Below are positions 25,069 through 32,889 of a stretch of 38,164 nucleotides of DNA, in pieces. The translations under genes and the position numbers were made by a program. The DNA comes from Gemmatimonadaceae bacterium (GTDB taxonomy: Bacteria > Gemmatimonadota > Gemmatimonadetes > Gemmatimonadales > Gemmatimonadaceae): NCBI GenBank assembly GCA_025930755.1, contig JAICOJ010000022.1, positions 1 to 38,164 of the forward strand, written 5' to 3'. The first letter of the stretch is position 1, and each line of letters begins with the position of its first letter. The notes under the pieces were generated by a model, which saw only the letters and a list, made by a program, of their open reading frames with translations, did not search any database and was not told the DNA's origin.

Positions 25069-27189
25069 TCAATTGCGCGTGAGCGGTACCAGCAGTGCGT
25101 GCTCGACCCAGCCCTCGCGCGCCCCCGCGAGTGCGATCCGCGTCCAGTCGCCACGCCGTTCCTCGATGCGCGCGACCTCGCCGACGCGGGCCACCGCGCC
25201 GTATTCCGCGGCCAGCGCGGGCAGCATGCGCAGCGCTCCGGTGGCGTCCATCACCGCGAGCCCTCGCCCAGTGACGGCGGAGTGCGCGGTGAATGCGACG
25301 GCGGCGAGGGCGACCGAGAGCGAGATACCGCCCAATGCGAGGGCCGCGGACCCTGGCCGCCGAATGCGAAGCGCGACGAGCAGCCACGCGAGACACCAGA
25401 GGGCAGCCGCGACGAGCGCGAGCGGTGCGACCGGAAGCGGGGGCACATCGCCAAGCGACTCATCCACGGGAAGGTCGACGAGGATGAGCGCTTCACGCGC
25501 GTCGGTGGCGAGCGGCTCGAGTCGCAACGCGCGCTGCCATCCCACCACGGCCCGCGCCGTGTCGGCCGCTTCCCAGGATGCGCTGCCGTAATTCATCCAG
25601 GCATCAGGGGCGCGCGGCTCGGCGGTGGCGATGGCGCCGAACTCGCGGGCCGCATCGGAGTAGCGGCCCGCCCGATAATCGGCGAGGCCGGCGGCGAAGC
25701 GGCGCGCGGGATCGAGCTCCGCGGTCTGAACGGCAACGGCGCGATGCGTCGCGACGAGGAGCATCGCGCCAATGAGCAGCGCCGTCACCGTGGCACGGAG
25801 TGATACGCGCGTGCGCGCCTCACGATCGATGTCGCGGAAAACGCGCCAGGCGCGCTTGGCATGGTCTTTTGCCGCCGTGTGTGAGCCGCTGAAGGCGGCG
25901 CGGTCCAGCTCCGCGAGCAGGAGGTCGGCCTCCTGCGCGACCGCCGTCGACACGCCGGCTCGACGCGCCACCCGTGCGAGCGTCCCGCTGGACGAGAGCG
26001 TCAGGGCGCTCACGTTGAGGCGATCGGCGAGCGCGCGCACGAGCGCGCGTCGCAGCTCCGCGGCGGAGACCGGTCGGCGCTGACGGGCGAGTGCACGAAG
26101 ATCGCGAGACACCAGCTCCGGCCGTGTCCGCGCGCGCCGCCGACTCGTCAGGCGACGCACCGTTGCCGGCAGGGGCGCCAGTCCGAGAAGGAGCCAGAAC
26201 GCGCTCCGCTCGTGCGGCGGCACCGGGAGAGGGCCGCGATACGTCGGGCGAACCGACAGCGGCGGAACGATCGTCGTCCCGGTGTCGGCACTCGCGAGCG
26301 TGCCGGGCGCGACGAACACCGAATCGGGCGCGGCTTCCGCGAGGTGGTAGCTCTCCGTCCACGGATCGAAGTACCAGTAGCGCAACGGCGGCAGCGTCCG
26401 CATGCCCGGACGCGTCGGCGTCAGGACCCAGTCGAACTCCTTGGCCCCACGCACGGTGTCGCGATCCGTCGTCACGGTAACGCGTTCATCGGCGGGCACC
26501 ACGGTCGCCCACGGAACGCGCACGGGCGGTCGCGGCAGCAGCTTCACGTTCCCGATCCCGGCGACGCGGACGCGCAACAACAGCGGATCGCCGACGCGCG
26601 CGCGGCCGGTGTCCAGATTCGCGGTTATGCTGAGCGCGCCGACCGCGCCCTGGTAGTCGGCCGGCCGGCCGTCCGCCGGCGGATCGATCGCGATGACCAC
26701 GATGCTGTCGCTGCGCGCCTCGTAGCTCTCATCGCGGCTGAAAAAGCTCGGTGTGAGCGGCAACGCGTACGTAAGGCGCGCCGACGGAATGGTGAAACGG
26801 CCCGCGGCCACCGGAAAGATCGCGCGCTGGTACACGAACGCCTCGAACGACTTCCCGCGCGACGACACGGTATAGGCGGGAAGATCCGATGGCGACTCAT
26901 ACGCCAGCATCCCGCGCATCTCCGGCGCGAAGAATTCGGGACGGCGCACCCGATCGCGCACGGCGCGCGCAAAGAACGCGGCCACCTGATACGTCGCCTG
27001 CTGGCCAACGTACACCGTCTCAGGGAGTACGAGGGCACGCACCTGCACGGGGGCGAGGGTATCGAGCACGGGGTTCCGCGTGATGGCCGGCGCGCGAGAG
27101 TAATCGCGCCGCGTGCGCAGCTGCGCGTCGGCGGTGCGCGATGCCACCGCGATGAGGGCGACGAGCGCCACCGCCAGACGACCCGTCAC
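25069..27189 (-). CDS. BatD/BatE-like fusion protein (aerotolerance operon)
   Basis: A 706-residue exported membrane protein. A signal peptide (1-23) is followed by a BatD-like region of Ig-type beta modules (VQVRALVLPETVYVGQQATYQV, GDPLLLRVRVAGIGNVKLLP). Then come a hydrophobic helix near 315-330, a cytoplasmic-type helical segment and a second helix (TALLIGAMLLVAT). After that are TPR-like repeats (RFAAGLADYRAGRYSDAAREF), two more helices and a C-terminal SH3-like module (RVGEVARIEERRGDWTRI). The TPR-SH3 half is what BatE looks like in Bacteroidetes, so this is a BatD-BatE fusion. The GTG start overlaps the upstream batB/C stop. Confidence 0.8.
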   Translation of the reverse strand: MTGRLAVALVALIAVASRTADAQLRTRRDYSRAPAITRNPVLDTLAPVQVRALVLPETVYVGQQATYQVAAFFARAVRDRVRRPEFFAPEMRGMLAYESPSDLPAYTVSSRGKSFEAFVYQRAIFPVAAGRFTIPSARLTYALPLTPSFFSRDESYEARSDSIVVIAIDPPADGRPADYQGAVGALSITANLDTGRARVGDPLLLRVRVAGIGNVKLLPRPPVRVPWATVVPADERVTVTTDRDTVRGAKEFDWVLTPTRPGMRTLPPLRYWYFDPWTESYHLAEAAPDSVFVAPGTLASADTGTTIVPPLSVRPTYRGPLPVPPHERSAFWLLLGLAPLPATVRRLTSRRRARTRPELVSRDLRALARQRRPVSAAELRRALVRALADRLNVSALTLSSSGTLARVARRAGVSTAVAQEADLLLAELDRAAFSGSHTAAKDHAKRAWRVFRDIDREARTRVSLRATVTALLIGAMLLVATHRAVAVQTAELDPARRFAAGLADYRAGRYSDAAREFGAIATAEPRAPDAWMNYGSASWEAADTARAVVGWQRALRLEPLATDAREALILVDLPVDESLGDVPPLPVAPLALVAAALWCLAWLLVALRIRRPGSAALALGGISLSVALAAVAFTAHSAVTGRGLAVMDATGALRMLPALAAEYGAVARVGEVARIEERRGDWTRIALAGAREGWVEHALLVPLTRN

Positions 27190-28871
27190 CAGTCCTTCCC
27201 CCGCGGCGGTGTGTCCGGCTGGTTCGTGCGCTGCTTGCGACCCTGCACTTCCTGCTCATCCCGCGCGGCGCTGTTCAGAATGGCTTCTGCCTGGCGCTCG
27301 GAGAGGCCGCCGCTGGGGCGAGGAATGGGCTCCTGGGCGGGCGCGGCCGGGTCCTCCTCCGGCTCCGGGGTCTCGCCGCCACCGCCGCCACCACCACCGG
27401 AAGACTGTTGGCGGCGCCGTGCGAGCTCGTAGTTCCACTTGGCATCGAGCTCATCGGGGCGGGCACGGAGTGCTCGCTTGTACGCGTCCACCGCCGCAGC
27501 GAAGGCCTGCGTCGCCGCATCACCCTCGAGCGAGCGCCCGCGCTGCAGGAAGATGTAGCCGAGGTTGAAGAGCGCGCGGTAGCGCGTCTCGAGATCCGTG
27601 GAGAGGGCGGCACGCTCCAGGGTCTCGATGGCTTCGTCGGGCCGGCCCGCGAGAATCAGCGCCGTGCCATAGTTGTACTGCGCCCGCGCCGAGCGATCCC
27701 CGCGCATGATCTCGCGACGGTAGGCTTCGGCCGCCTCCGCATAACGACGCGCCCGAAACAGCTCGTCGCCCTCGGTGGCGGCTGCGTATGCGGACGACGG
27801 AAGCGCCAATGCGAACAACAGCGCGGTGGCCGCGGTTCGTGCCGCCGCCGGCGCACGGCGACGGGCCCCGCGGCGCTCGGCGAGCAGGGTGTCCGCGAGC
27901 AGACACAGCAAGGCCGGGAGAAGGAAGAGCTGAAACTGTGGCCGTCGCTCCGCGCCCGCCTGCGCCATGCGCCCCTGACGCCGCAACGTCGCCAGCGAGC
28001 GGCGGATGTTCGCTGCCTTGTCGGTGGCCGAGGCGGCGATGTAGACGCCGTTCGCCGCGCGAGCGGCGGCCTCGAGCAACTCGGGCGAGTGCCGCGACAC
28101 CACGATTGCTCCGTTCTCGTCACGCTTCAACGTCTGCCCTCCCGCTCCGCGCTCGGGGATCGTCGCCCCTGCCAGCGTGCCGAACCCTACCGTCACCAGG
28201 GTGATGCCGGACTCGGCGGCCCGCTGGGCGGCCTCGACGACGTCGCTCTCCGGCTCGAAGGCTTCGCCATCACTCATGATGACGAGTGCGCGGTCGCTTC
28301 CGCTACGTGAGGTGAGTAAGAGATCTGTTCCCTGGCGAATGGCGCGGGCGAGCGAGCTCCCCGCCTGGCCAACGACGCTCGGGTCGAGGTTGTCGAGGTA
28401 GAGCTCGAGAGCACCCTTGTCGACGGTGAGTGGCGTCAGGATGTAGCTCCGGCCCGCGAACGCGATGAGGCCGAACCGGTCGCTCGGCGAGCCGGCGAGG
28501 AAGCGCCGCGCCTCCTGCTTCATGCGTTCGAGACGATCGGGCCGCTCGTCGGTGGCGCGCATGGAAAGCGAGGCGTCGAGCGCCAGCACGATGTCGGCGC
28601 CGCCGGCGCGCACGATCGCTCGCTCGGTGCCCCAGCGCGGACCGGCGAACGCGATGCCGGCAAATATGGTCGCGAGGGAAAGGAGGATCACCCGCGCGGT
28701 CGGCGAGCGCGTCGCGGACGACGGGATGAGTCGCGCCACGATGCCTTCCTGGCCTAACGCGGCGAGCCGCCGGCGCCGCTTGCGAAAGGTGACGACGAGG
28801 AGCGCCGCGACCAGGACCGCGAGTACGGGTGCTGCGACGAGGGCCCAGGGGATGTCGAAATAGGGGATCAC
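27186..28871 (-). CDS. BatB/BatC fusion: VWA domain plus TPR protein
   Basis: A 561-residue protein. TM helices lie at about 11-28 and 60-77. A von Willebrand A domain has MIDAS residues DASLS (99-103) and a later SDGE, and a C-terminal helix lies near 313-331. A second hydrophobic stretch at 346-364 (ALLFALALPSSAYA) looks like a former signal peptide. It is followed by TPRs (LFRARRYAEAAEAYRRE, ARAQYNYGTALILAGRPDEAI) and a Gly8 run plus an acidic/proline tail, as in BatC. GTG 28871 overlaps batA by four bases (GTGA). ATG 28889 is the alternative. It probably forms a membrane complex with the other Bat proteins. Confidence 0.85.
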   Translation of the reverse strand: MIPYFDIPWALVAAPVLAVLVAALLVVTFRKRRRRLAALGQEGIVARLIPSSATRSPTARVILLSLATIFAGIAFAGPRWGTERAIVRAGGADIVLALDASLSMRATDERPDRLERMKQEARRFLAGSPSDRFGLIAFAGRSYILTPLTVDKGALELYLDNLDPSVVGQAGSSLARAIRQGTDLLLTSRSGSDRALVIMSDGEAFEPESDVVEAAQRAAESGITLVTVGFGTLAGATIPERGAGGQTLKRDENGAIVVSRHSPELLEAAARAANGVYIAASATDKAANIRRSLATLRRQGRMAQAGAERRPQFQLFLLPALLCLLADTLLAERRGARRRAPAAARTAATALLFALALPSSAYAAATEGDELFRARRYAEAAEAYRREIMRGDRSARAQYNYGTALILAGRPDEAIETLERAALSTDLETRYRALFNLGYIFLQRGRSLEGDAATQAFAAAVDAYKRALRARPDELDAKWNYELARRRQQSSGGGGGGGGETPEPEEDPAAPAQEPIPRPSGGLSERQAEAILNSAARDEQEVQGRKQRTNQPDTPPRGKDW

Positions 28872-29860
28872 GGAAGCGGACCCCGCCATGCGAGCAGCGC
28901 CATCTCGGCGGCGATGGCCATCAGCACGAGCGCGAGCGGCCACCGGTACTGCTCGGTATACTGCGTGTAGGTGCGGGTCGTCACCGGCACGCGCTCGAGC
29001 CGATCGATCTGCTCGTAGATTCGCTGGAGCGCCGCGGCGTCGCGCGCACGGAAGTAGCGCCCCCCGGTCGTGCGTGACACGTCGGTGAGCAGGCGCTCGT
29101 CGATGCGCACCGGGCGATTCTCGTAGCGCAGCCCGGTCAGGCCCCGACCGACGGGAACGGGTGCCACGCCTTCGGTTCCCGCGCCGACCGTGTAGATCTT
29201 GATGCCGTATGCCGACGCAGCCTGTGCGGCCGTGCGGGGATCGATGTTGCCGCGATTGTTCTCGCCGTCGGTGAGAAGGATCATCACCCGCGATTGTCCC
29301 GGTGCATCGCGCAGACGGTTGGCGGCGGTCGCGATCGCGGTCCCGATGGCGGTGCCATCCTCGAGCAGGCCGGCGTGCAGATGATCTACCGCGGCGAGGA
29401 TGACGGGATAGTCGAGGGTGAGGGGCGTCTGCGTCAGCGCCTCACCGGCAAAGGCGACGAGCCCAATGCGATCGCTCCGGCGGCCGTTGACGAATTGCTT
29501 CACGACGTCTTTCGCGACCTCGAGCCGGTTCTGCGGCTGGAAATCCTCGGCCAGCATCGAGCTCGAGAGATCGACCACGAGGACGATGTTGATTCCCTCG
29601 CTGGTGATCGTCTCGGCGCGCGCACCGGAGCGGGGGCGCGCGAGTGCGATCACGAGCGCGCCGATCGCCAGGGCGCGAAGGAGGACGAGCAGTCGCGCGA
29701 TCCCCCGCCCCGCGCGCGGTCCGCGCGCGAGCACGTCGGCGCGGGAGAACACGATCGCCGGCCGATGTCGACGACGGCGCCACAGCCACCACGCCGGAAT
29801 GGCCAGCAGGAGCAGGAGCGCCCACGGTGCGGCGAACTCGAGGCCGAAGACACGAATCAT
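28868..29860 (-). CDS. batA: BatA: VWA-domain membrane protein
   Basis: A 330-residue protein with two N-terminal helices (about 9-24 and 55-75), a VWA domain and a C-terminal helix (WPLALVLMAIAAEMALLAW). The MIDAS motif is DLSSS in VLVVDLSSSMLAEDFQP. TPLTLDYP, LLTDGENNRG and the GIKIYTVGAG strand are typical of BatA. The family is linked to oxygen tolerance in Bacteroides and to MoxR-dependent complex assembly elsewhere, with no settled biochemical role. Both ends overlap neighbours by four bases. Confidence 0.9.
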   Translation of the reverse strand: MIRVFGLEFAAPWALLLLLAIPAWWLWRRRRHRPAIVFSRADVLARGPRAGRGIARLLVLLRALAIGALVIALARPRSGARAETITSEGINIVLVVDLSSSMLAEDFQPQNRLEVAKDVVKQFVNGRRSDRIGLVAFAGEALTQTPLTLDYPVILAAVDHLHAGLLEDGTAIGTAIATAANRLRDAPGQSRVMILLTDGENNRGNIDPRTAAQAASAYGIKIYTVGAGTEGVAPVPVGRGLTGLRYENRPVRIDERLLTDVSRTTGGRYFRARDAAALQRIYEQIDRLERVPVTTRTYTQYTEQYRWPLALVLMAIAAEMALLAWRGPLP

Positions 29861-30786
29861 GCGGCCTTTTCCTTGGCGGCGGTGGCGATCGCCCGATCGC
29901 GCTCCGTGACGGTCTCGACCTCCCGAACGATCGCCCGCGCTTCCTGGCCGATTTCGCGGGCGCGCTCGCCGGTGATCGCGCGTCGCGCGAACTTGACGAG
30001 GTCGGCCTCGCTGAGGACGGCGGCGAGCCTCTGCACCGGAAGATCGGGGCGTGCTCGCAGGAAGCGAATGAGCTCGGTGCTCGTGAGCGATGGCGCGGCG
30101 CCCGGTAAGCGGAGCGCGAGGTAGTCGCGAAGCACCTCGACCATCAGCGCGACGAATCGACCGCGCTCCCCCGCCTCGAGCAGCCCCATGCGCTCGACGC
30201 GCGTGAACTCACGCTCGGCGTACTGCATCGCATCGACGGGCATCGGCGCCGGCGTTCGGCGCCGGCGACGGAGGTACCACCAGATGAGCAGGCCGATGAT
30301 CGCCGCCGCGAGCAGCGCGAGGGCCACCCACCGCCACCAGGGCGGATCGGCGGCGAGGATGTCGCGAGGAGGCTTCGGCACCTGCTGCGCCGTATCCAGT
30401 GGAAGCACGCTCCGCACGTACACGTGGGCTCGCAGCGGCACGGTGCGCTCGAGGTCCATTCCCGTCACCACCGCATCCTCGAACACGATCGTGATCGTGC
30501 CGGTGTCCCAGGCCGCCAGACGCCAGCGCGCCGTCTCTTCGGTGCGCAGCGAGTCACTCGCGGAATCGAGCATGCGCGAGCTGACGATCTCCAGCGTCTC
30601 GGAGGTATCGGGCGCGGTGGGCCACGCGATCGTGGCGCCCTCCGGGGCGCGCACGCGCGCCGACACGATGAAGTGCGTGCCGACGGTGACCGTCTCGGGG
30701 CGCACGGCGATGCCGAGCTGGACGCCCGGTGTGGAGGGCGGCGGCGCCGCGCCCTGCATAACGAGCAGGAGGACGACGCCGATCAC
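29857..30786 (-). CDS. BatD-like/DUF4381-like membrane protein
   Basis: A 309-residue protein with a short N-terminal signal-like stretch. An Ig-like extracytoplasmic region follows (GIAVRPETVTVGTHFIVSARV), then one transmembrane helix near 150-170 (WVALALLAAAIIGLLIWWY). After a run of arginines comes a cytoplasmic helical domain (EFTRVERMGLLEAGERGRF, then VEVLRDYLALRL). In other MoxR operons the slot between the DUF58 gene and batA is filled by DUF4381 proteins of this layout. It may bring the MoxR substrate to the membrane (inference). Its GTG start and its stop both overlap neighbours. Confidence 0.7.
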   Translation of the reverse strand: MIGVVLLLVMQGAAPPPSTPGVQLGIAVRPETVTVGTHFIVSARVRAPEGATIAWPTAPDTSETLEIVSSRMLDSASDSLRTEETARWRLAAWDTGTITIVFEDAVVTGMDLERTVPLRAHVYVRSVLPLDTAQQVPKPPRDILAADPPWWRWVALALLAAAIIGLLIWWYLRRRRRTPAPMPVDAMQYAEREFTRVERMGLLEAGERGRFVALMVEVLRDYLALRLPGAAPSLTSTELIRFLRARPDLPVQRLAAVLSEADLVKFARRAITGERAREIGQEARAIVREVETVTERDRAIATAAKEKAA

Positions 30787-31811
30787 CGCCGCCGCCCCCC
30801 ACGCGTCTCGCGCGCCCGAAAGAACTTCATGAGCGGCTCGATGTAGCTCGCGTCAGTGCGGACGACGATCTCGTCGATGGCGAGTCGCCGAAAGAGGCGA
30901 CGCCGCTCGGCGCGCTCCGCACCGGCCATTTCCTCGAAGGCTTTGCGGACACCGGTGTCGCTGGTGTCGACGGTGACGGTCGTCCCGCTCTCCGGGTCGA
31001 CGAACCGCGCCAGGCCCACGTTCGGGAGCGTGATCTCGCGCGGATCCTCCATCGTCACCGCGACCACGTCGTGCCGCTGCGCGAGAATCTTGAGCGGGCG
31101 CTCGATGTTGGACGCGATGAAGTCGGAGATCAGGAAGATGATCGTGTGGTGCGAGAGCATCTTCGCCAGATAGTCGGCCGCCGCGGCGATGTCCGTCTTC
31201 CGACCCTCGGGCTCGAACGCGAGCACGTCGCGCACGAGACGGAGCACGTGCCGCCGCCCCTTCCCGGGCGGCACGACGTGCTCGGCCCGGTCGGTGAACA
31301 GCAGCGCGCCGACCCGGTCGTTGTTCCGCACGGCGGACATGGCGAGCACCGCGCTCAGCTCGCTCGCCAGCTCGCTCTTGAATCGCGCCTGCGTGCCGAA
31401 CCGCTCCGAGCCGGAGAGATCGATGGCGAGCATCACCGTGAGCTCACGCTCCTCGATGTAGCGCTTGACGTAGGGATGCCCCATGCGCGCCGTGACGTTC
31501 CAGTCGATCGTGCGCACTTCGTCGCCGGGCTGATACTCCCGCACCTCGGCGAATTCCATCCCCTGGCCCTTGAAGACGGAGTGATACTCGCCGGTGAAGA
31601 GCGAGTTCACGAGGCCACGCGTGCGAATCTCGAGAAGCTTGACCTGCCGCAGGACTTCGGGGGGCACGGCACGGGCCGATGTCGCCGTCCGGGCTCTGGC
31701 GGGCGGCGCGGCGGCAACCGGGACGTTCCCCGAAACGCGCGAGACCTCACGACGACGGTCGGCCCTGCCGGCGCTGGCCGACGCCCCGCGCTCCGTTCCG
31801 CTCTTGCTCAC
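30783..31811 (-). CDS. DUF58 protein of the MoxR/Bat operon
   Basis: A 342-residue protein. An alanine-rich, low-complexity N-terminal tail (about 1-48) precedes the DUF58 core. The hallmark is YQPGDEVRTIDWNVTARMGHPYVKRYIEE, seen here as GDEVRTIDWNVTARMG and VKRYIEERE, followed by a VWA-like LAIDLSGSERFG. DUF58 proteins almost always sit beside moxR and are thought to be its substrates or partners. No transmembrane helix is seen. The start is GTG 31811, overlapping the moxR stop by four bases. Confidence 0.9.
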   Translation of the reverse strand: MSKSGTERGASASAGRADRRREVSRVSGNVPVAAAPPARARTATSARAVPPEVLRQVKLLEIRTRGLVNSLFTGEYHSVFKGQGMEFAEVREYQPGDEVRTIDWNVTARMGHPYVKRYIEERELTVMLAIDLSGSERFGTQARFKSELASELSAVLAMSAVRNNDRVGALLFTDRAEHVVPPGKGRRHVLRLVRDVLAFEPEGRKTDIAAAADYLAKMLSHHTIIFLISDFIASNIERPLKILAQRHDVVAVTMEDPREITLPNVGLARFVDPESGTTVTVDTSDTGVRKAFEEMAGAERAERRRLFRRLAIDEIVVRTDASYIEPLMKFFRARETRGGRRR

Positions 31812-32785
31812 GGACTTTCGATCGCGCCCAGGATCTTGTTCACGATGATGTCGCTCGTGACTTCCTCCGCTTCCGCCTCGTACGTCGTGAGCACGCGGTG
31901 GCGCAGAATGTCGGGGCCGATCGCCTTCACATCGTCGGGGGTCACGAAGTTGCGCCCGCGCAGGAACGCGTGCGCGCGGGCACCTTGCGCGAGGAAGATC
32001 GTCGCGCGCGGGCTCGCGCCATATTCGATGAGCGGCGCGAGCTCCTTGAGCCCCGCTTCGGCCGGTTTGCGCGTCGCGTGCACGATGTCGACGATGTAAT
32101 CCATGATGCGCTCATCGACGTACAAATCCGCGATCCGGCGGCGTGCGTCGAGCACCTGCTGCGGCGTCGAGGCGTGCTGCACGGGAATCGGATCCCCGCT
32201 CGCCATGCGACGCATGATCTCCTTCTCCTCGTCCCGCGTGGGATAGTCCACGTGCAGCTTGAGCATGAAGCGGTCGACCTGCGCCTCGGGGAGCTGATAC
32301 GTGCCCTCCTGCTCGATGGGATTCTGCGTCGCGAGCACGAGGAACGGCTCCTCCAGCCGATGCGTGGTCCCGCCGATCGTGACCTGCTTCTCCTGCATCG
32401 CCTCGAGCAGTGCCGCCTGCACCTTCGCCGGGGCACGATTGATCTCGTCGGCGAGGATGATGTTGGCGAAGATCGGCCCCTTCTTCGCGCTGAACTGGCC
32501 CGTTGCCTGATCGAAGACCATGGTCCCGATCACGTCGGCCGGAAGGAGATCGGGCGTGAACTGGATGCGCTGAAAGGACGTGCTGATCGTCTCGGCGAGC
32601 GTTTTCACGGTGAGCGTCTTGGCGAGCCCGGGGACGCCCTCGAGCAGAACATGTCCGCCAGTCAGCAGCCCGATGAGCAGCCGCTCGACCATGTACTCCT
32701 GACCCACCACGCGCTTGCCGACTTGCGTGATGATGCCCTGGACGAGCGCAGTGTCGGCGGCGGGAGCGGCGGTGCGGGTGGCCAT
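31808..32785 (-). CDS. MoxR-family AAA+ ATPase
   Basis: MoxR ATPases act as chaperones that insert metals or assemble VWA-containing complexes. The 325-residue protein has Walker A GVPGLAKT, Walker B ILADEINRAP, sensor ATQNPIEQEGTYQLPEAQ with the arginine-finger region DRFML, and the C-terminal lid with FVTPDDVKAIGPDILRHR. ATG 32785 has GAGG seven bases upstream. A 23-residue extension to 32854 would run into the repeat array and is rejected. It heads the Bat block. Whether it has its own promoter is unclear. Confidence 0.95.
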   Translation of the reverse strand: MATRTAAPAADTALVQGIITQVGKRVVGQEYMVERLLIGLLTGGHVLLEGVPGLAKTLTVKTLAETISTSFQRIQFTPDLLPADVIGTMVFDQATGQFSAKKGPIFANIILADEINRAPAKVQAALLEAMQEKQVTIGGTTHRLEEPFLVLATQNPIEQEGTYQLPEAQVDRFMLKLHVDYPTRDEEKEIMRRMASGDPIPVQHASTPQQVLDARRRIADLYVDERIMDYIVDIVHATRKPAEAGLKELAPLIEYGASPRATIFLAQGARAHAFLRGRNFVTPDDVKAIGPDILRHRVLTTYEAEAEEVTSDIIVNKILGAIESP

Positions 32786-32819
32786 TGAGGTCCTCGTGAT
32801 CGGTTCGTTGCGGTGCTTC

Positions 32820-32889
32820 AAAGGCGCCAAGGGCGCCGAAAGCGCGGAAGACAAGCGCCTCCAGCGCCTTTAGCGCCCTCAGCGCTTGA
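32820..32889. repeat. Two facing arrays of a 9-nt GCGCC unit (imperfect hairpin)
   Basis: Three units of the form RARGGCGCY run from 32820 to 32846 (AAAGGCGCC, AAGGGCGCC, GAAAGCGCG). Four inverted units start at 32854, 32863, 32872 and 32881 (AGCGCCTCC, AGCGCCTTT, AGCGCCCTC, AGCGCTTGA). The period is exactly nine in both. Facing each other, they can fold into a long imperfect hairpin in the gap before moxR. The last inverted unit includes the stop codon of the Rossmann-protein gene. No T-run follows, so it is not a standard terminator. Confidence 0.7.
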
